Source: Alistipes sp. (GTDB lineage Bacteria; Bacteroidota; Bacteroidia; Bacteroidales; Rikenellaceae). From it: a stretch of DNA of 64,000 bases. Of the stretch, positions 37,411 to 45,858 are shown piece by piece. A program made the position numbers and the translations under genes. Under the pieces are notes generated by a model that was given only the letters and a program-made list of their open reading frames with translations, was not told the DNA's origin and did no database searches. Numbering within the stretch: the stretch's first letter is position 1; every line of letters begins with the position of its first letter. The stretch covers positions 1-64,000 of the forward strand of contig JAIDUK010000003.1 in NCBI GenBank assembly GCA_029060215.1. The letters are read 5' to 3'.

Positions 37411-37441
37411 TTGCACATTCTCCAAAAACAGGTTACATTTG
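37411..37441 (+). promoter_or_regulatory. promoter of a candidate small RNA
   Basis: TTG (37411-37413), 20 bases, TACATTTG (37434-37441), an exact Bacteroidetes promoter on the plus strand. No coding gene follows before the terminator at 37625-37656. Confidence 0.85.
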
Positions 37442-37448
37442 AACCGTG

Positions 37449-37656
37449 AAAGTTCTTTGAAGGACGGGCATTCGCGGACGTCGATTTTCGAGCGTCGAAA
37501 CGGCGTAACCACATTGTGACCCGAAACTGCAAAAGCAAGCGTAACCTACTGATAAACGGCGCATTTCATCGGAGGATTAAAATCCCCTACGCACCGCAGA
37601 GAAGTCGAACCGATCGACGGACGGAATCCGCAAAACTCATGTTTTGCGGATTTTTT
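37449..37656 (+). ncRNA. candidate structured small RNA, about 208 bases, 6S-like
   Basis: The interval between a perfect promoter and a perfect terminator (arms AATCCGCAAAAC and GTTTTGCGGATT at 37625-37652, then a T-run) has no credible reading frame. Nested long-range pairs are visible: CGTCGAT (37479-37485) with ATCGACG (37613-37619), TTCGA (37487-37491) with TCGAA (37605-37609), and GCGTA (37503-37507) with TACGC (37588-37592). Together they form one long rod with internal bulges. A rod of about 200 bases is what 6S RNA looks like, but I cannot verify a central bubble by eye. It could also be another conserved Bacteroidales RNA. The open frames across this region look spurious. Confidence 0.65.
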
Positions 37657-37767
37657 GTTTCTACACCCCACCCCGCTATCGGGAAGCCGCGGAAAGACAA
37701 ACGAGCGGCTATATCTCGAACCGGCAAATAAAAAAGCAAGAACCATACAACGTAACATAAAAAACAC

Positions 37768-38015
37768 TACCTTTGCGGCAGTTGAGTTTCCGTAGGCGTA
37801 CCGCCGACCGGAATTAAAAGGGAATACCGGTGAGAATCCGGAGCTGTACTCGCAGCTGTAAGTCCCATTGGTGTCTGTCGCACTCTTTGCCACTGGTTGT
37901 AAGACCGGGAAGGCGCGGTAGACGGGACGAGCCAGAAGACCTGCTTGACGAGATGTGATTCAGCAACCACGGGATAATTGGTGCTCGATCGAAGTGAAGT
38001 AAGGCCGTCCGCAAG
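37768..38015 (+). promoter_or_regulatory. cobalamin riboswitch with upstream -7 box
   Basis: The leader carries the full pattern of the cobalamin (AdoCbl) riboswitch: AAAAGGGAATACCGGTGAGA with ATCCGGAGCTGTACTCGCAG and CTGTAAG (37817-37862), and the B12 box GACGAGCCAGAAGACCTGC (37926-37944), followed by a closing stem. TACCTTTG at 37768-37775 is a -7 box, giving a transcript start near 37782. The switch precedes the BtuH-like gene at 38106 and should turn the downstream three genes off when B12 is plentiful. Confidence 0.92.
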
Positions 38016-38105
38016 CTACACCTTATATTCTTTTTGATAACCGCTGCCCCATTCGTTGCGATCCATCGCGACGAATTTTTTGTTTTACTTCAAATATCGC
38101 GAGTT

Positions 38106-39059
38106 ATGAAAAAGAATTTCAGAAGGATGGCAATGGCCGTTGCAGCCATGGCCGCCGTGACGTTCGCCGCTTGCAATGCGGACAACGATTATTTCGCAGA
38201 GCCCCGTCAAAACGCGGCGAACCCCGACACTCGGTCTGCCGAAAATCCGGATGGGACGCTAACCGTCACATTCGATGATTTCGACCGGACGATGATGGCC
38301 TATACGCCCAGAGCCGACAATTATTATTCGTATTACGGTTTTTCCAAGGATGACCAGATAACGGCCATATACGATCCGTTATATACGTTCGTGTCGTATA
38401 TGAATACGGTCGAGAATTCGTACGGTACGTTCACGGAGTTCTCCAGCGGCGCGATCGCCCTGTCGAAATACAATTACAGAAGCAGTGCCGCAGCAGGTGA
38501 ATCCGGGAGCTGGTGGTATACGTTCGACAATCAGTGCAGTGTCTACAATACGGCGTCCGTAGACGGCAGCAACGAGAATGCAGGCCATAGCGGTTCGAAC
38601 TTCGCCGTTGTGTACGGATACTCCGACAATAGCAGCACGGAGTGGATCGAACAGCCGGAATTTTACTTCGACATGCCGTATACGTTCAAGGGGTTGTGGT
38701 ACTGCAACTCGTCCTACGTCTACGGTGTCATCGAAAACGGCAACCGGTTCGGATCATCCGGAGGAGCTACAGCATTGAAAGATCTCAAAGATTCGGAGGG
38801 GCGCAACATCGGATATTTCGAGGCCGTCGTCGAGTGCTACGACATCGACGGCAATCTGATCGCCGCCAAGACGAAACTTCTGGCAGACTACCGCTACGAC
38901 CGTCCCACGGTGGAGCCCGTAACGACATGGACCTATTGGGATATCGACGTAGAAGGCGTGCAGAGCGTCAAATTCAACTTCACGGGTTCCGATGTCGATC
39001 CGGATTACGGCCTCAATACTCCGGCATATCTTTGTATCGACGACATCACAATAGAATAA
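38106..39059 (+). CDS. BtuH-like (DUF4465) surface B12-binding lipoprotein
   Basis: A 317-residue lipoprotein: signal MKKNFRRMAMAVAAMAAVTF with lipobox AAC, then a beta-rich DUF4465 domain. Recognisable segments are FAVVYGYSDNSSTEWIEQPE, KGLWYCNSSYVYGVIENGNR, then SVKFNFTGSDVDPDYGLNTP and AYLCIDDITIE; the closing 'N.P.Y..iDdi' is diagnostic. Bacteroidetes DUF4465 proteins include BtuH, which binds B12 at the cell surface. The cobalamin riboswitch directly upstream supports that role. The start is set by the signal peptide. It is followed by 21 bases and the next lipoprotein gene. Confidence 0.85.
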   Translation: MKKNFRRMAMAVAAMAAVTFAACNADNDYFAEPRQNAANPDTRSAENPDGTLTVTFDDFDRTMMAYTPRADNYYSYYGFSKDDQITAIYDPLYTFVSYMNTVENSYGTFTEFSSGAIALSKYNYRSSAAAGESGSWWYTFDNQCSVYNTASVDGSNENAGHSGSNFAVVYGYSDNSSTEWIEQPEFYFDMPYTFKGLWYCNSSYVYGVIENGNRFGSSGGATALKDLKDSEGRNIGYFEAVVECYDIDGNLIAAKTKLLADYRYDRPTVEPVTTWTYWDIDVEGVQSVKFNFTGSDVDPDYGLNTPAYLCIDDITIE

Positions 39060-39080
39060 TTTCGGCTTACGATCTTGAGT

Positions 39081-40892
39081 ATGAGGTTTTCCATCCCGTT
39101 TTTTTTGGCCGCTTCGCTCCTGTTCGCAGCGTGCAACAAAGACGACGTCATTACCGAATCGGCGAAGCAGGTTCCGATCATCGAGCTCGACAGCCAAACC
39201 GGCATTTATTCCGTCAAAGTCGGTCGGGAGCTGACCATCGCCCCTCTCTATCGCAACGCGGAAGGAGCCGTTTATGCTTGGACGGCAGAGGGCAGGCTCC
39301 TTTCGTCCGAGCCTGTGCTGCGATACACGTGGGAGCAAGAGCAGGAAATATATCTTAAATTGCGTGTCGACACCGCCGAAGGCTATGCCGAGGAGGAGTT
39401 GAAGGTCGAAGTCGCGGAGTTGACGCCGCCCGTCATATCGCTGGTCATCCCGTCCAGAGGGCTGAAAGTGATGGCCGGCACCGACTACGTCTTCGCCCCC
39501 GACATCCGGCACGACGATCTCGACGATTTCCGCATTGAGTGGATCCGCGACGGGCAGGTCGTCGGCACCGACAAAAGATATACGTTCAACGAACCGGCCG
39601 TCGGCACCTACCCTATCGTCGTCCGCGCTTCCAACATCGACGGCCAAACCACGTGCGGGATCGACGTAGAGGTGGTCGAAACCATGCCCTACGAGGTCCG
39701 GTTTCCGACTCCGTCCCATACGCAGACCTCGACCGACCGCCACACTTTCGTCGGACGGCCCGTCTGTCTGCGTCCGTCGCTGGAGTACTTCGATCGGCCG
39801 CAGTTCCGGTGGAGCGTCGACGGGCAGCCGGTCGACGGCGCTTCGCAGCAGCTCTTCCGGTTCGTTCCGGAATCCGCCGGTGAATATCGGGTCGACGTCA
39901 CCGTGACGGAAGGAGCGTCGGCAGCACAGCCCCTCACCAGAAACATCCTACAGGCAGCCGCTTCGGTCACGGCAAGCGTCAGGGTCGTTTGCCACGGGGC
40001 TACGGAGCAGGAGCGTTTCCGGGCCGCCACGGCTTCGAGTTCCCGGCTTTGGAACAAGGTCTACGAATTCACTCCGGCTCCGGGACAGTTCATCAACGAA
40101 TTGTCCTCAGGCACAGGCTACACGGGCAACGAAACGACCCCCGAACTGGCCGTGGAGTATGCAACGATGCGATTGAGCAAAAAGTCGCATGTTTCATTGG
40201 GGGCTTTCGGCGGTTGCATCGTCGTCGGATTCGACCACAGCATCCCCAACAGCGGCGGCGAATACGACTTTGCCGTTCAGGGCAACGCGTTCAACAGCAA
40301 TTTGGGCGGCGGTTCCAACGAACCCGGGGTCGTATGGGTGATGCAGGACGTGAACGGCAACGGACTTCCCGACGACGAATGGTACGAGTTGAAGGGTTCC
40401 GAAACCGGCAAGGAAGGCACCATCCAAGATTATGCGGTTACCTATTACAAGCCGGCCGGCATCCGGATGAGTGTCCCGTGGACCGATTCGGAAGGCGCCT
40501 GCGGCACTGTCGACTACAACGCCTATCACGCACAAGAGTACTACTATCCGCTGTGGGTCGCCGAGGAGAGCTATACGCTGACCGGCACGCGCCTCTCCCC
40601 GCGCAACAAAATGGATCCGGCTACCGGTTTCTGGGGCAACAATGCCTACGATTGGGGATATGTCGACAACATGGGTTCCGACAATCTTTCGCAGCAAACG
40701 GCTGACGGCAGCGGCCAGCGCAACGGATTCAAGATTGCCAACGCCATCCATCGCGACGGCACCCCGGCCGATTTGCAGTATGTCGATTTCGTCAAGGTCC
40801 AATGCGCCGTGCTCGCACAGAGCGGAGCGTTGGGCGAAGTCTCCACCGAGGTATTTTCATTCGAAGATCTGTCGATAACCAACAACCAATAA
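39081..40892 (+). CDS. PKD-like surface lipoprotein in the B12 operon
   Basis: A 603-residue exported protein: signal peptide MRFSIPFFLAASLLFAACNK (Cys after LFAA), then two or three PKD/Ig-like beta domains (LRVDTAEGYAEEELKVEVAE; VGTYPIVVRASNIDGQTTCG; SAGEYRVDVTVTEG). A C-terminal domain of about 260 residues follows, with GGCIVVGFDHSIPNSGGEYD, EPGVVWVMQDVNGNGLPDDE and a closing FVKVQCAVLAQSGALGEVST. Calcium-loop-like DVNGNGLPDDEW is visible. Such proteins accompany B12-uptake genes in Bacteroidetes. Its position in a riboswitch operon suggests a B12 or corrinoid surface role. The molecule it binds is unknown. Confidence 0.8.
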   Translation: MRFSIPFFLAASLLFAACNKDDVITESAKQVPIIELDSQTGIYSVKVGRELTIAPLYRNAEGAVYAWTAEGRLLSSEPVLRYTWEQEQEIYLKLRVDTAEGYAEEELKVEVAELTPPVISLVIPSRGLKVMAGTDYVFAPDIRHDDLDDFRIEWIRDGQVVGTDKRYTFNEPAVGTYPIVVRASNIDGQTTCGIDVEVVETMPYEVRFPTPSHTQTSTDRHTFVGRPVCLRPSLEYFDRPQFRWSVDGQPVDGASQQLFRFVPESAGEYRVDVTVTEGASAAQPLTRNILQAAASVTASVRVVCHGATEQERFRAATASSSRLWNKVYEFTPAPGQFINELSSGTGYTGNETTPELAVEYATMRLSKKSHVSLGAFGGCIVVGFDHSIPNSGGEYDFAVQGNAFNSNLGGGSNEPGVVWVMQDVNGNGLPDDEWYELKGSETGKEGTIQDYAVTYYKPAGIRMSVPWTDSEGACGTVDYNAYHAQEYYYPLWVAEESYTLTGTRLSPRNKMDPATGFWGNNAYDWGYVDNMGSDNLSQQTADGSGQRNGFKIANAIHRDGTPADLQYVDFVKVQCAVLAQSGALGEVSTEVFSFEDLSITNNQ

Positions 40893-40906
40893 TAATCAGA
40901 ATCCAT

Positions 40907-43036
40907 ATGAAACGTTTTTTACTGATGCTGGCAGCAGTGCCTGCCTTGTTCTCGCTCGGCGGCTGCTCCGACGATGAGACGGCTCCGGGAATCCCCGCCG
41001 ATGCCGACGAGAATTTCATTTCGTCCGTCGTGTTGACGGTCGACGGAACATCGTACACGGCCCTGATCGCCGACAATACGATTACCATGACGGTGCCTTA
41101 TACCGTATCGTTGGACAACGCGCAGGCCCAGTTCGAATACACTCCTTCGGCTACGATCGTGCCCGATCCGGCAGCCGTCAGCGATTGGGATACCGAGCGC
41201 ATGTTCCGCGTAACATCGTACAACGGCGCCGCCAACGATTATGCCTACAAGGTGATCAAAGACGAAATCCGCTACGAAGGCAGCGTCCATCTGAAAACCG
41301 CGGCCGACATCGCCGACTTCGTCGCTACGGATGCAACCGTCGTCAAAGGCGATCTGATCCTCGGGACCGACGACGAAGATGCCGAAAGGCTGACCGACAT
41401 TTCGGCCTTGTCGCTCCTGAAGCAGGTCGAGGGGAATATCGTCATCCGCAGCAGCTTCGACGGCGCCGACTTGACCGGGTTCGACAACCTCACGGCCATC
41501 GGCGGCCTGCAAATCGGTTCGGCGGATGCTTTCGCCGCCAACGCGGCATTGCAGTTGGTTTCCATGCAATCGCTCGCCCGTGTTGCCGGCGACATCGTCA
41601 TCCGCAACAATTCGGTAGCCTACGTCCAATTCGACAAGTTGGCAGAGGTCGAGGGCAGCGTGCGGATATCTTCTTCCGCGTTGCAGACACTCGATTTTCC
41701 GGAATTGGCGGCCGTCGGCAGCGATTTCGATATTCAGGGTACGACCGACGACGGAAATGCCGGTGGCGAAATCGTTGCGCTGGAGCTGCCCCGGCTCGCG
41801 AGCGTCGGCGGAGTGCTGGCCGTCAACAATCTGGAGAAGCTGGCATCCATCTCGCTGCCCGTGTTGACGGAGGCCGGAAGCATCAACTTCGCATCCGTTC
41901 CGGTTCAGTTCGAGAAACTCGTCATGCCCTCTCTGTCGGTCGTCAACGGCGACTTGTATATCAACGCCTGCTACGTCAAAGGCGATTTCTCCACTTCTAC
42001 GGCCAACAACAAACTGACCGCGATCGACGGGCTGTCCGATCTGACGCTCGTCAAAGGAACGCTGACCATCTCCAACTTCGATGCGTTGGAGCAGCTGCCC
42101 GACTGGAGCAAGCTCGCCCGGCTCGGCGGTCTGACCCTCATCCGTCTGCCCGAATGGTATAACCGGACGCTCGATCTGAGCCATACCGATTTCGTAGCCT
42201 TCGATGGCGTGGAGCCGACGATAACCATCTCCAACTTGATCAATATCGGGAAACTCATCACCAAAGAGGACATGTCGCATGTCAACATCATTCTCTACGC
42301 CAATGCCAGCGGGAAACAGATAATCGTGCCCGAATTGAATTTCAAAAGCGTCAAGGATTTCTCCTACAACAACGCTTCTGCTACCGACCCGGTATTCACG
42401 TTCGAGAAGGTCTGCGGCAATATGTATGTCACCCGTTCGTCACGGCAGGGCGTCTCCGCCCCGAATCTGACAAGCGTCGAGGGTTATCTGCATATCAACA
42501 TCGCCATGATGGCGTCGCGTCTGGACTTTCCCGTGCTCGAAAGCGTGGGCGGTCAGTTCTTCATCGAGGGTACCTTGAACCACGCCTCGTTCCAGTACGA
42601 TTTTTCGCATTTGAAGAGCGTCGGATGCGCCGAAAACCCGCAATATGCAAAGGAGGGCTTGGCTGCGAACGATATTCCGCTCGGCGCTTTGGACATCCGA
42701 GGTCCCAACAAGGATTTTGCGTTTCCTGCTTTGGAGCGCGTCGGTGGCAGCGGGCTGACGATCCATTCGGCCAAGACGTTTTCATGCCCCCACTTGCAGC
42801 GCATCGACGGAACATTGTCGGTCGATGCGGCAACGCAGATGACCGCTCTCGACATGCCGTCGTTGACCGGACTTTCGGGCGTCAGGTTTTACCGCGCGAC
42901 CCAATTCAAGGATTTCACCATGTTCGGGCCGTTTATCGAGGACGGCCAGATCACCGCCGAAAATTGGAATGTAAGTTCGTGCGGCTACAATCCGACGTTC
43001 GACGACATGCAGGCTGGACGCTACACCGCCGAATAG
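40907..43036 (+). CDS. repeat-rich surface lipoprotein in the B12 operon
   Basis: A 709-residue lipoprotein: MKRFLLMLAAVPALFSLGGC signal with Cys20. An Ig-like N-terminal domain (SSVVLTVDGTSYTALIADNT) is followed by a long run of repeated strand/loop units such as VEGNIVIRSSFDGADLTGFD, VAGDIVIRNNSVAYVQFDKL and VEGSVRISSSALQTLDFPEL. This 'G-x-h-x-h ... L-x-x-h' periodicity is that of a right-handed solenoid of receptor-L or LRR-like type. The repeats run to about residue 680. No catalytic motif is seen. It is the last gene before the terminator at 43062-43087. I infer a corrinoid-related surface protein; function is not known. Confidence 0.75.
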   Translation: MKRFLLMLAAVPALFSLGGCSDDETAPGIPADADENFISSVVLTVDGTSYTALIADNTITMTVPYTVSLDNAQAQFEYTPSATIVPDPAAVSDWDTERMFRVTSYNGAANDYAYKVIKDEIRYEGSVHLKTAADIADFVATDATVVKGDLILGTDDEDAERLTDISALSLLKQVEGNIVIRSSFDGADLTGFDNLTAIGGLQIGSADAFAANAALQLVSMQSLARVAGDIVIRNNSVAYVQFDKLAEVEGSVRISSSALQTLDFPELAAVGSDFDIQGTTDDGNAGGEIVALELPRLASVGGVLAVNNLEKLASISLPVLTEAGSINFASVPVQFEKLVMPSLSVVNGDLYINACYVKGDFSTSTANNKLTAIDGLSDLTLVKGTLTISNFDALEQLPDWSKLARLGGLTLIRLPEWYNRTLDLSHTDFVAFDGVEPTITISNLINIGKLITKEDMSHVNIILYANASGKQIIVPELNFKSVKDFSYNNASATDPVFTFEKVCGNMYVTRSSRQGVSAPNLTSVEGYLHINIAMMASRLDFPVLESVGGQFFIEGTLNHASFQYDFSHLKSVGCAENPQYAKEGLAANDIPLGALDIRGPNKDFAFPALERVGGSGLTIHSAKTFSCPHLQRIDGTLSVDAATQMTALDMPSLTGLSGVRFYRATQFKDFTMFGPFIEDGQITAENWNVSSCGYNPTFDDMQAGRYTAE

Positions 43037-43061
43037 CGTTCCGGCCAGTCGCCGCAAACCA

Positions 43062-43092
43062 AGAGCCCGCTTTGTCAAGCGGGCTCTTTTTT
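43062..43092 (+). terminator. terminator of the B12 operon
   Basis: Arms AGAGCCCGCTT (43062-43072) and AAGCGGGCTCT (43077-43087) with a 4-base loop, then a T-run. It ends the riboswitch-controlled unit about 25 bases past its last stop. Confidence 0.95.
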
Positions 43093-43110
43093 CGGGAAAG
43101 CACGTTTTTT

Positions 43111-44001
43111 TCAGACCCTCAGCTTCAGCCCCGCAAAAACGGTGTCCGGCCTGAGCGAGAAGACCGACGCCATCTCTCCGGCCATGCAGAACCCGCATCG
43201 GTCGCATTTGTCGGTGCCGTAGCCGATGCAAAGGCCGCGCGAGCCGTCGGGATATACGAAGTCCGTCACCCAGCAGCGGCGGGCGAAGCGGCTGGTCTTC
43301 ATCAGCTTCAGCCCCGACACCGAGTTCATGATCGGATAGCCTCGTTTCTTGTAGCCGATCACCCGGTCGATGATCTCCGCCCGTTTGTCCATATCCAGCG
43401 CCAGATACTCCGTGCCTTCGAACGGCGTGTGGAAATTGATCGATATGCTTTCGATGGCCGGATTGTTCCGGGCGTATTCGATGGTAGCGTCTACGGCCGT
43501 ATGGTTCAGGGTGTTCACCACCATGTTGACGCTCAGATGCTTGTGCCCGCATTCGGCTATGTTCTTTTCCAGTTTGGCGAAAGTCCCCTGCCCGCGCACT
43601 TCTTCGTGGTACTTGCCGACCCCGTCCAGACTTACCCATATCGAATCGGCATGCGAGCCCGCAAAGGGCAGTTGCGCATTCGTGGTGATCGTGCACGAGA
43701 AGTAGCCTATCTCTTTCGCCAGATCGATCAGGTCGTCGATGCCCTTCTCCCCGTCTTTCCATATCGTCACTTCGCCGCCCTCGAAATCCACGAACCGCGA
43801 GCCTGCGTCATACGATTTTTGCAGGTGGCCGCGCACTTGTTCGTAGGTCATGTTGTGCGGGTTCTTCAGTTCGTAGACGCTGCAATGCCGGCATCGGAGG
43901 TTGCAGATATCCGAAATGAACAGCACCGTCTGCAAGGGAGCCCTTCTCCCGAATATGCGGGCCCGGACGAACCACAGGCCCAAGTACCATAGTTTTTTCA
44001 C
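43111..44001 (-). CDS. radical SAM protein with C-terminal cysteine cluster
   Basis: A 296-residue radical SAM enzyme: core LFISDICNLRCRHCSVYELK (CxxxCxxC), the SAM-binding FVDFEGGEVTIWKDGEKGID and CTITTNAQLPFAGSHADSIW. A C-terminal cluster GLCIGYGTDKCDRCGFCMAG is reminiscent of SPASM-type auxiliary sites. The GTG start overlaps the UbiA stop by 4 bases (GTGA), so it is translationally coupled to a prenyltransferase. No substrate can be named. Radical SAM enzymes next to UbiA proteins occur in quinone or isoprenoid modification, so a prenyl-lipid substrate is a reasonable but unproven guess. Confidence 0.85.
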   Translation of the reverse strand: MKKLWYLGLWFVRARIFGRRAPLQTVLFISDICNLRCRHCSVYELKNPHNMTYEQVRGHLQKSYDAGSRFVDFEGGEVTIWKDGEKGIDDLIDLAKEIGYFSCTITTNAQLPFAGSHADSIWVSLDGVGKYHEEVRGQGTFAKLEKNIAECGHKHLSVNMVVNTLNHTAVDATIEYARNNPAIESISINFHTPFEGTEYLALDMDKRAEIIDRVIGYKKRGYPIMNSVSGLKLMKTSRFARRCWVTDFVYPDGSRGLCIGYGTDKCDRCGFCMAGEMASVFSLRPDTVFAGLKLRV

Positions 44002-44999
44002 CTTATCCCCAATATCAAGTTGACCATTATCAGCAGGGCGCAGAACATCGTCACTATGTTGCGGGCCGTCAGCCAGCGCAGCATGAACCAGTCGAGCCCG
44101 GCTCCGCGGTATTTGTCGAAGTCGCCCATCGGGCCCATCCACCATCGCGGTTCGGAGAGCGTTTCCCGGCCGCATACGAAGTCGTCCAGCGATTTCACCA
44201 GCCAGAGCGATACCGGCAGGACCGCCGTTGCGGCCAGATACGCAGGGTGCAGTTGCCCGAGCGCCGCCCCCGTCGCCACCAGCGCATACGGCACCGTGTT
44301 CAGCAGCGCCGACAGTACGATGCGCCCTTTCCCGGAGCCCGCAAGGTGGGCCATCGTCTTCTTGCCCATCTTCTCGTCGGGTACGGCGTCCAGCACCGAG
44401 TGCGAATAGACAATGTTGGCCACCAGCAGCCCCACGGCCGTCGAGAGCCAGACGATGTCCCAGCCCACGCTCCCCGTGATCGCATAATACACTCCGGTCA
44501 TCAGCAGCGGACCGAACATCACGAATATCACCCATTCCCCCAGTCCGCGGAAGCCCAGTTTCAGCGGTCCGCCCGAGTAGGATGTTCCGATGACGAACGC
44601 CGCCGCGATCCACCCGAAGACGGCCCGTCCTCTGACGGCTACGATGATCGCTCCCATCAGGGCGGCCAGCAGCAGCATGACCGCCACGGCACGGAGCAGT
44701 TGCGCGTGGGTGGCTGCGCCCGAGGTCAGATAGGGATACTTCACGATCCGGCCCCGGAATCCTTCGTCGGCCACTTTCCGCCTCGCTTCCGCCGACCCGA
44801 CCCGGTAGTCGAACCAGTCGTCGAGCAGGTTGAACGCAAGGTGCAGGAACACCACGCCTGCTACGGCCGCTACGGCCGCCAGCGCGTTGAATTCGTTTTC
44901 GCCATAGGAGAGGGCCACGGCCGTTAGCGCGGGCAGCAGCGATTGCGGCAGCGCGATCGACCGGGCATTGTCGAGCCAGAAGCGGATGGTCCGGAGCAT
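43998..44999 (-). CDS. UbiA-family prenyltransferase
   Basis: A 333-residue integral membrane prenyltransferase with 8-9 helices. Both aspartate motifs are present: HLAFNLLDDWFDYRVGSAEA (N-x-x-x-D-x-x-x-D) and SHSVLDAVPDEKMGKKTMAH (D-x-x-x-D-x-x-x-G-K-x-T). It transfers an isoprenoid chain to an aromatic or other acceptor. MenA-like octaprenyltransferases are close in pattern, but nothing proves menaquinone, and no men genes are nearby. It heads a two-gene operon with the radical SAM gene and has a perfect promoter at 45022-45052. Confidence 0.85.
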   Translation of the reverse strand: MLRTIRFWLDNARSIALPQSLLPALTAVALSYGENEFNALAAVAAVAGVVFLHLAFNLLDDWFDYRVGSAEARRKVADEGFRGRIVKYPYLTSGAATHAQLLRAVAVMLLLAALMGAIIVAVRGRAVFGWIAAAFVIGTSYSGGPLKLGFRGLGEWVIFVMFGPLLMTGVYYAITGSVGWDIVWLSTAVGLLVANIVYSHSVLDAVPDEKMGKKTMAHLAGSGKGRIVLSALLNTVPYALVATGAALGQLHPAYLAATAVLPVSLWLVKSLDDFVCGRETLSEPRWWMGPMGDFDKYRGAGLDWFMLRWLTARNIVTMFCALLIMVNLILGIR

Positions 45000-45021
45000 A
45001 GGGGTTTCTGTTTGAGCCGGG

Positions 45022-45052
45022 CAAAGATAGGGGTTTGTCGCAAGAATCCCAA
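45022..45052 (-). promoter_or_regulatory. promoter of the UbiA/radical SAM operon
   Basis: Minus-strand TTG (45052-45050), 20 bases, TATCTTTG (45029-45022), an exact match. The start codon at 44999 is about 15 bases past the expected transcription start. Confidence 0.9.
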
Positions 45053-45127
45053 GACTTCGGCGGTTTCATGCCGCCGTTCGCAGATTTTTCCGTAAATTCG
45101 CCCGTCCAATCCCCAAACATCCCGATC

Positions 45128-45766
45128 ATGGCAGACAATTATCTGGGCCGCAAGATGGAAGAGTACTTCGCCCGCAGCCAAAGCCGCACCGCCCGTCCGG
45201 CAATGACTTTGGACCGGCTTTTGTCGAAAAACCGCAGCCACCGGGGCTACGACGCCCGGTTCGTCGTGCGCAGCGACCAGCTCCGCCGCATCATCGGGGT
45301 CAACGCCCGCATCCCCTCGGCCCGCAACCAGCAGGTGCTGCGGTTCCGGCCCGTACTGGCCGACGAAGCCGCCGCCGTGCTGCCCCATATCCGGTTGGGC
45401 GGGGCGTTGCCCGGGTTGCAGCTGCCGCTTCCCGGCACCGAGCCCAACGCCTTCATCGTGGTGTGCGCCACCGTCGAGGAGAGCCGCTACGTCGACATCG
45501 ACCTCGGCATTTCCGCCCAAAGCATGTTGCTCAAGGCCGTCGAGCTGGGGTTGAACGGCATCTGCATCGGCGCTTTCGACCGGGACAAGGTCCGGCAGGC
45601 GCTCGGTTTGCCGTTCGAGCCCCTGTTGATCCTCGCCATCGGCCGGGGCGCCGAGAAAATCGAGTTGACCGAGATCGGCGCAAACGAGAGCCACGATTAT
45701 TATCGCGACGAATCCGGCACCCACTACGTCCCCAAATTGCGGCTCGAAGAGCTTCTCATCGTGTAA
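45128..45766 (+). CDS. nitroreductase-family flavoprotein
   Basis: A 212-residue FMN-dependent nitroreductase. MTLDRLLSKNRSHRGYDARF is the family's opening (S-x-R-x-Y), PSARNQQVLRFRPVLADEAA holds the 'P-S-A-x-N-x-Q' FMN loop, and later DIDLGISAQSMLLKAVELGL and GLNGICIGAFDRDKVRQAL are the central helix and loop. It would reduce nitro compounds or quinones with NAD(P)H. I use the start at ATG 45128; the earlier ATG at 45035 adds 31 residues with no match. A terminator follows 5 bases past its stop. Confidence 0.9.
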   Translation: MADNYLGRKMEEYFARSQSRTARPAMTLDRLLSKNRSHRGYDARFVVRSDQLRRIIGVNARIPSARNQQVLRFRPVLADEAAAVLPHIRLGGALPGLQLPLPGTEPNAFIVVCATVEESRYVDIDLGISAQSMLLKAVELGLNGICIGAFDRDKVRQALGLPFEPLLILAIGRGAEKIELTEIGANESHDYYRDESGTHYVPKLRLEELLIV

Positions 45767-45770
45767 AAAA

Positions 45771-45793
45771 GCGGCAGCCCGCAAGGCTGCCGC
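45771..45793 (+). terminator. terminator after the nitroreductase gene
   Basis: Arms GCGGCAGCC (45771-45779) and GGCTGCCGC (45785-45793) with a 5-base loop. The A-run before it and TCTTTT after it support termination in both directions, including for the minus-strand gene at 45859. Confidence 0.9.
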
Positions 45794-45858
45794 AATCTTT
45801 TCCGCCCCAAAGGGCCTTGCCGCAGAAACAACGTTCCCGGCAACGGCTGTCCCGTTCG

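Noticed and set aside
37546-37893. 115-codon minus-strand frame ending STSLRCVGDFNPPMKC..
   Set aside because: It spans the candidate small RNA, a strong terminator and the start of the B12 riboswitch, so it is not a gene.
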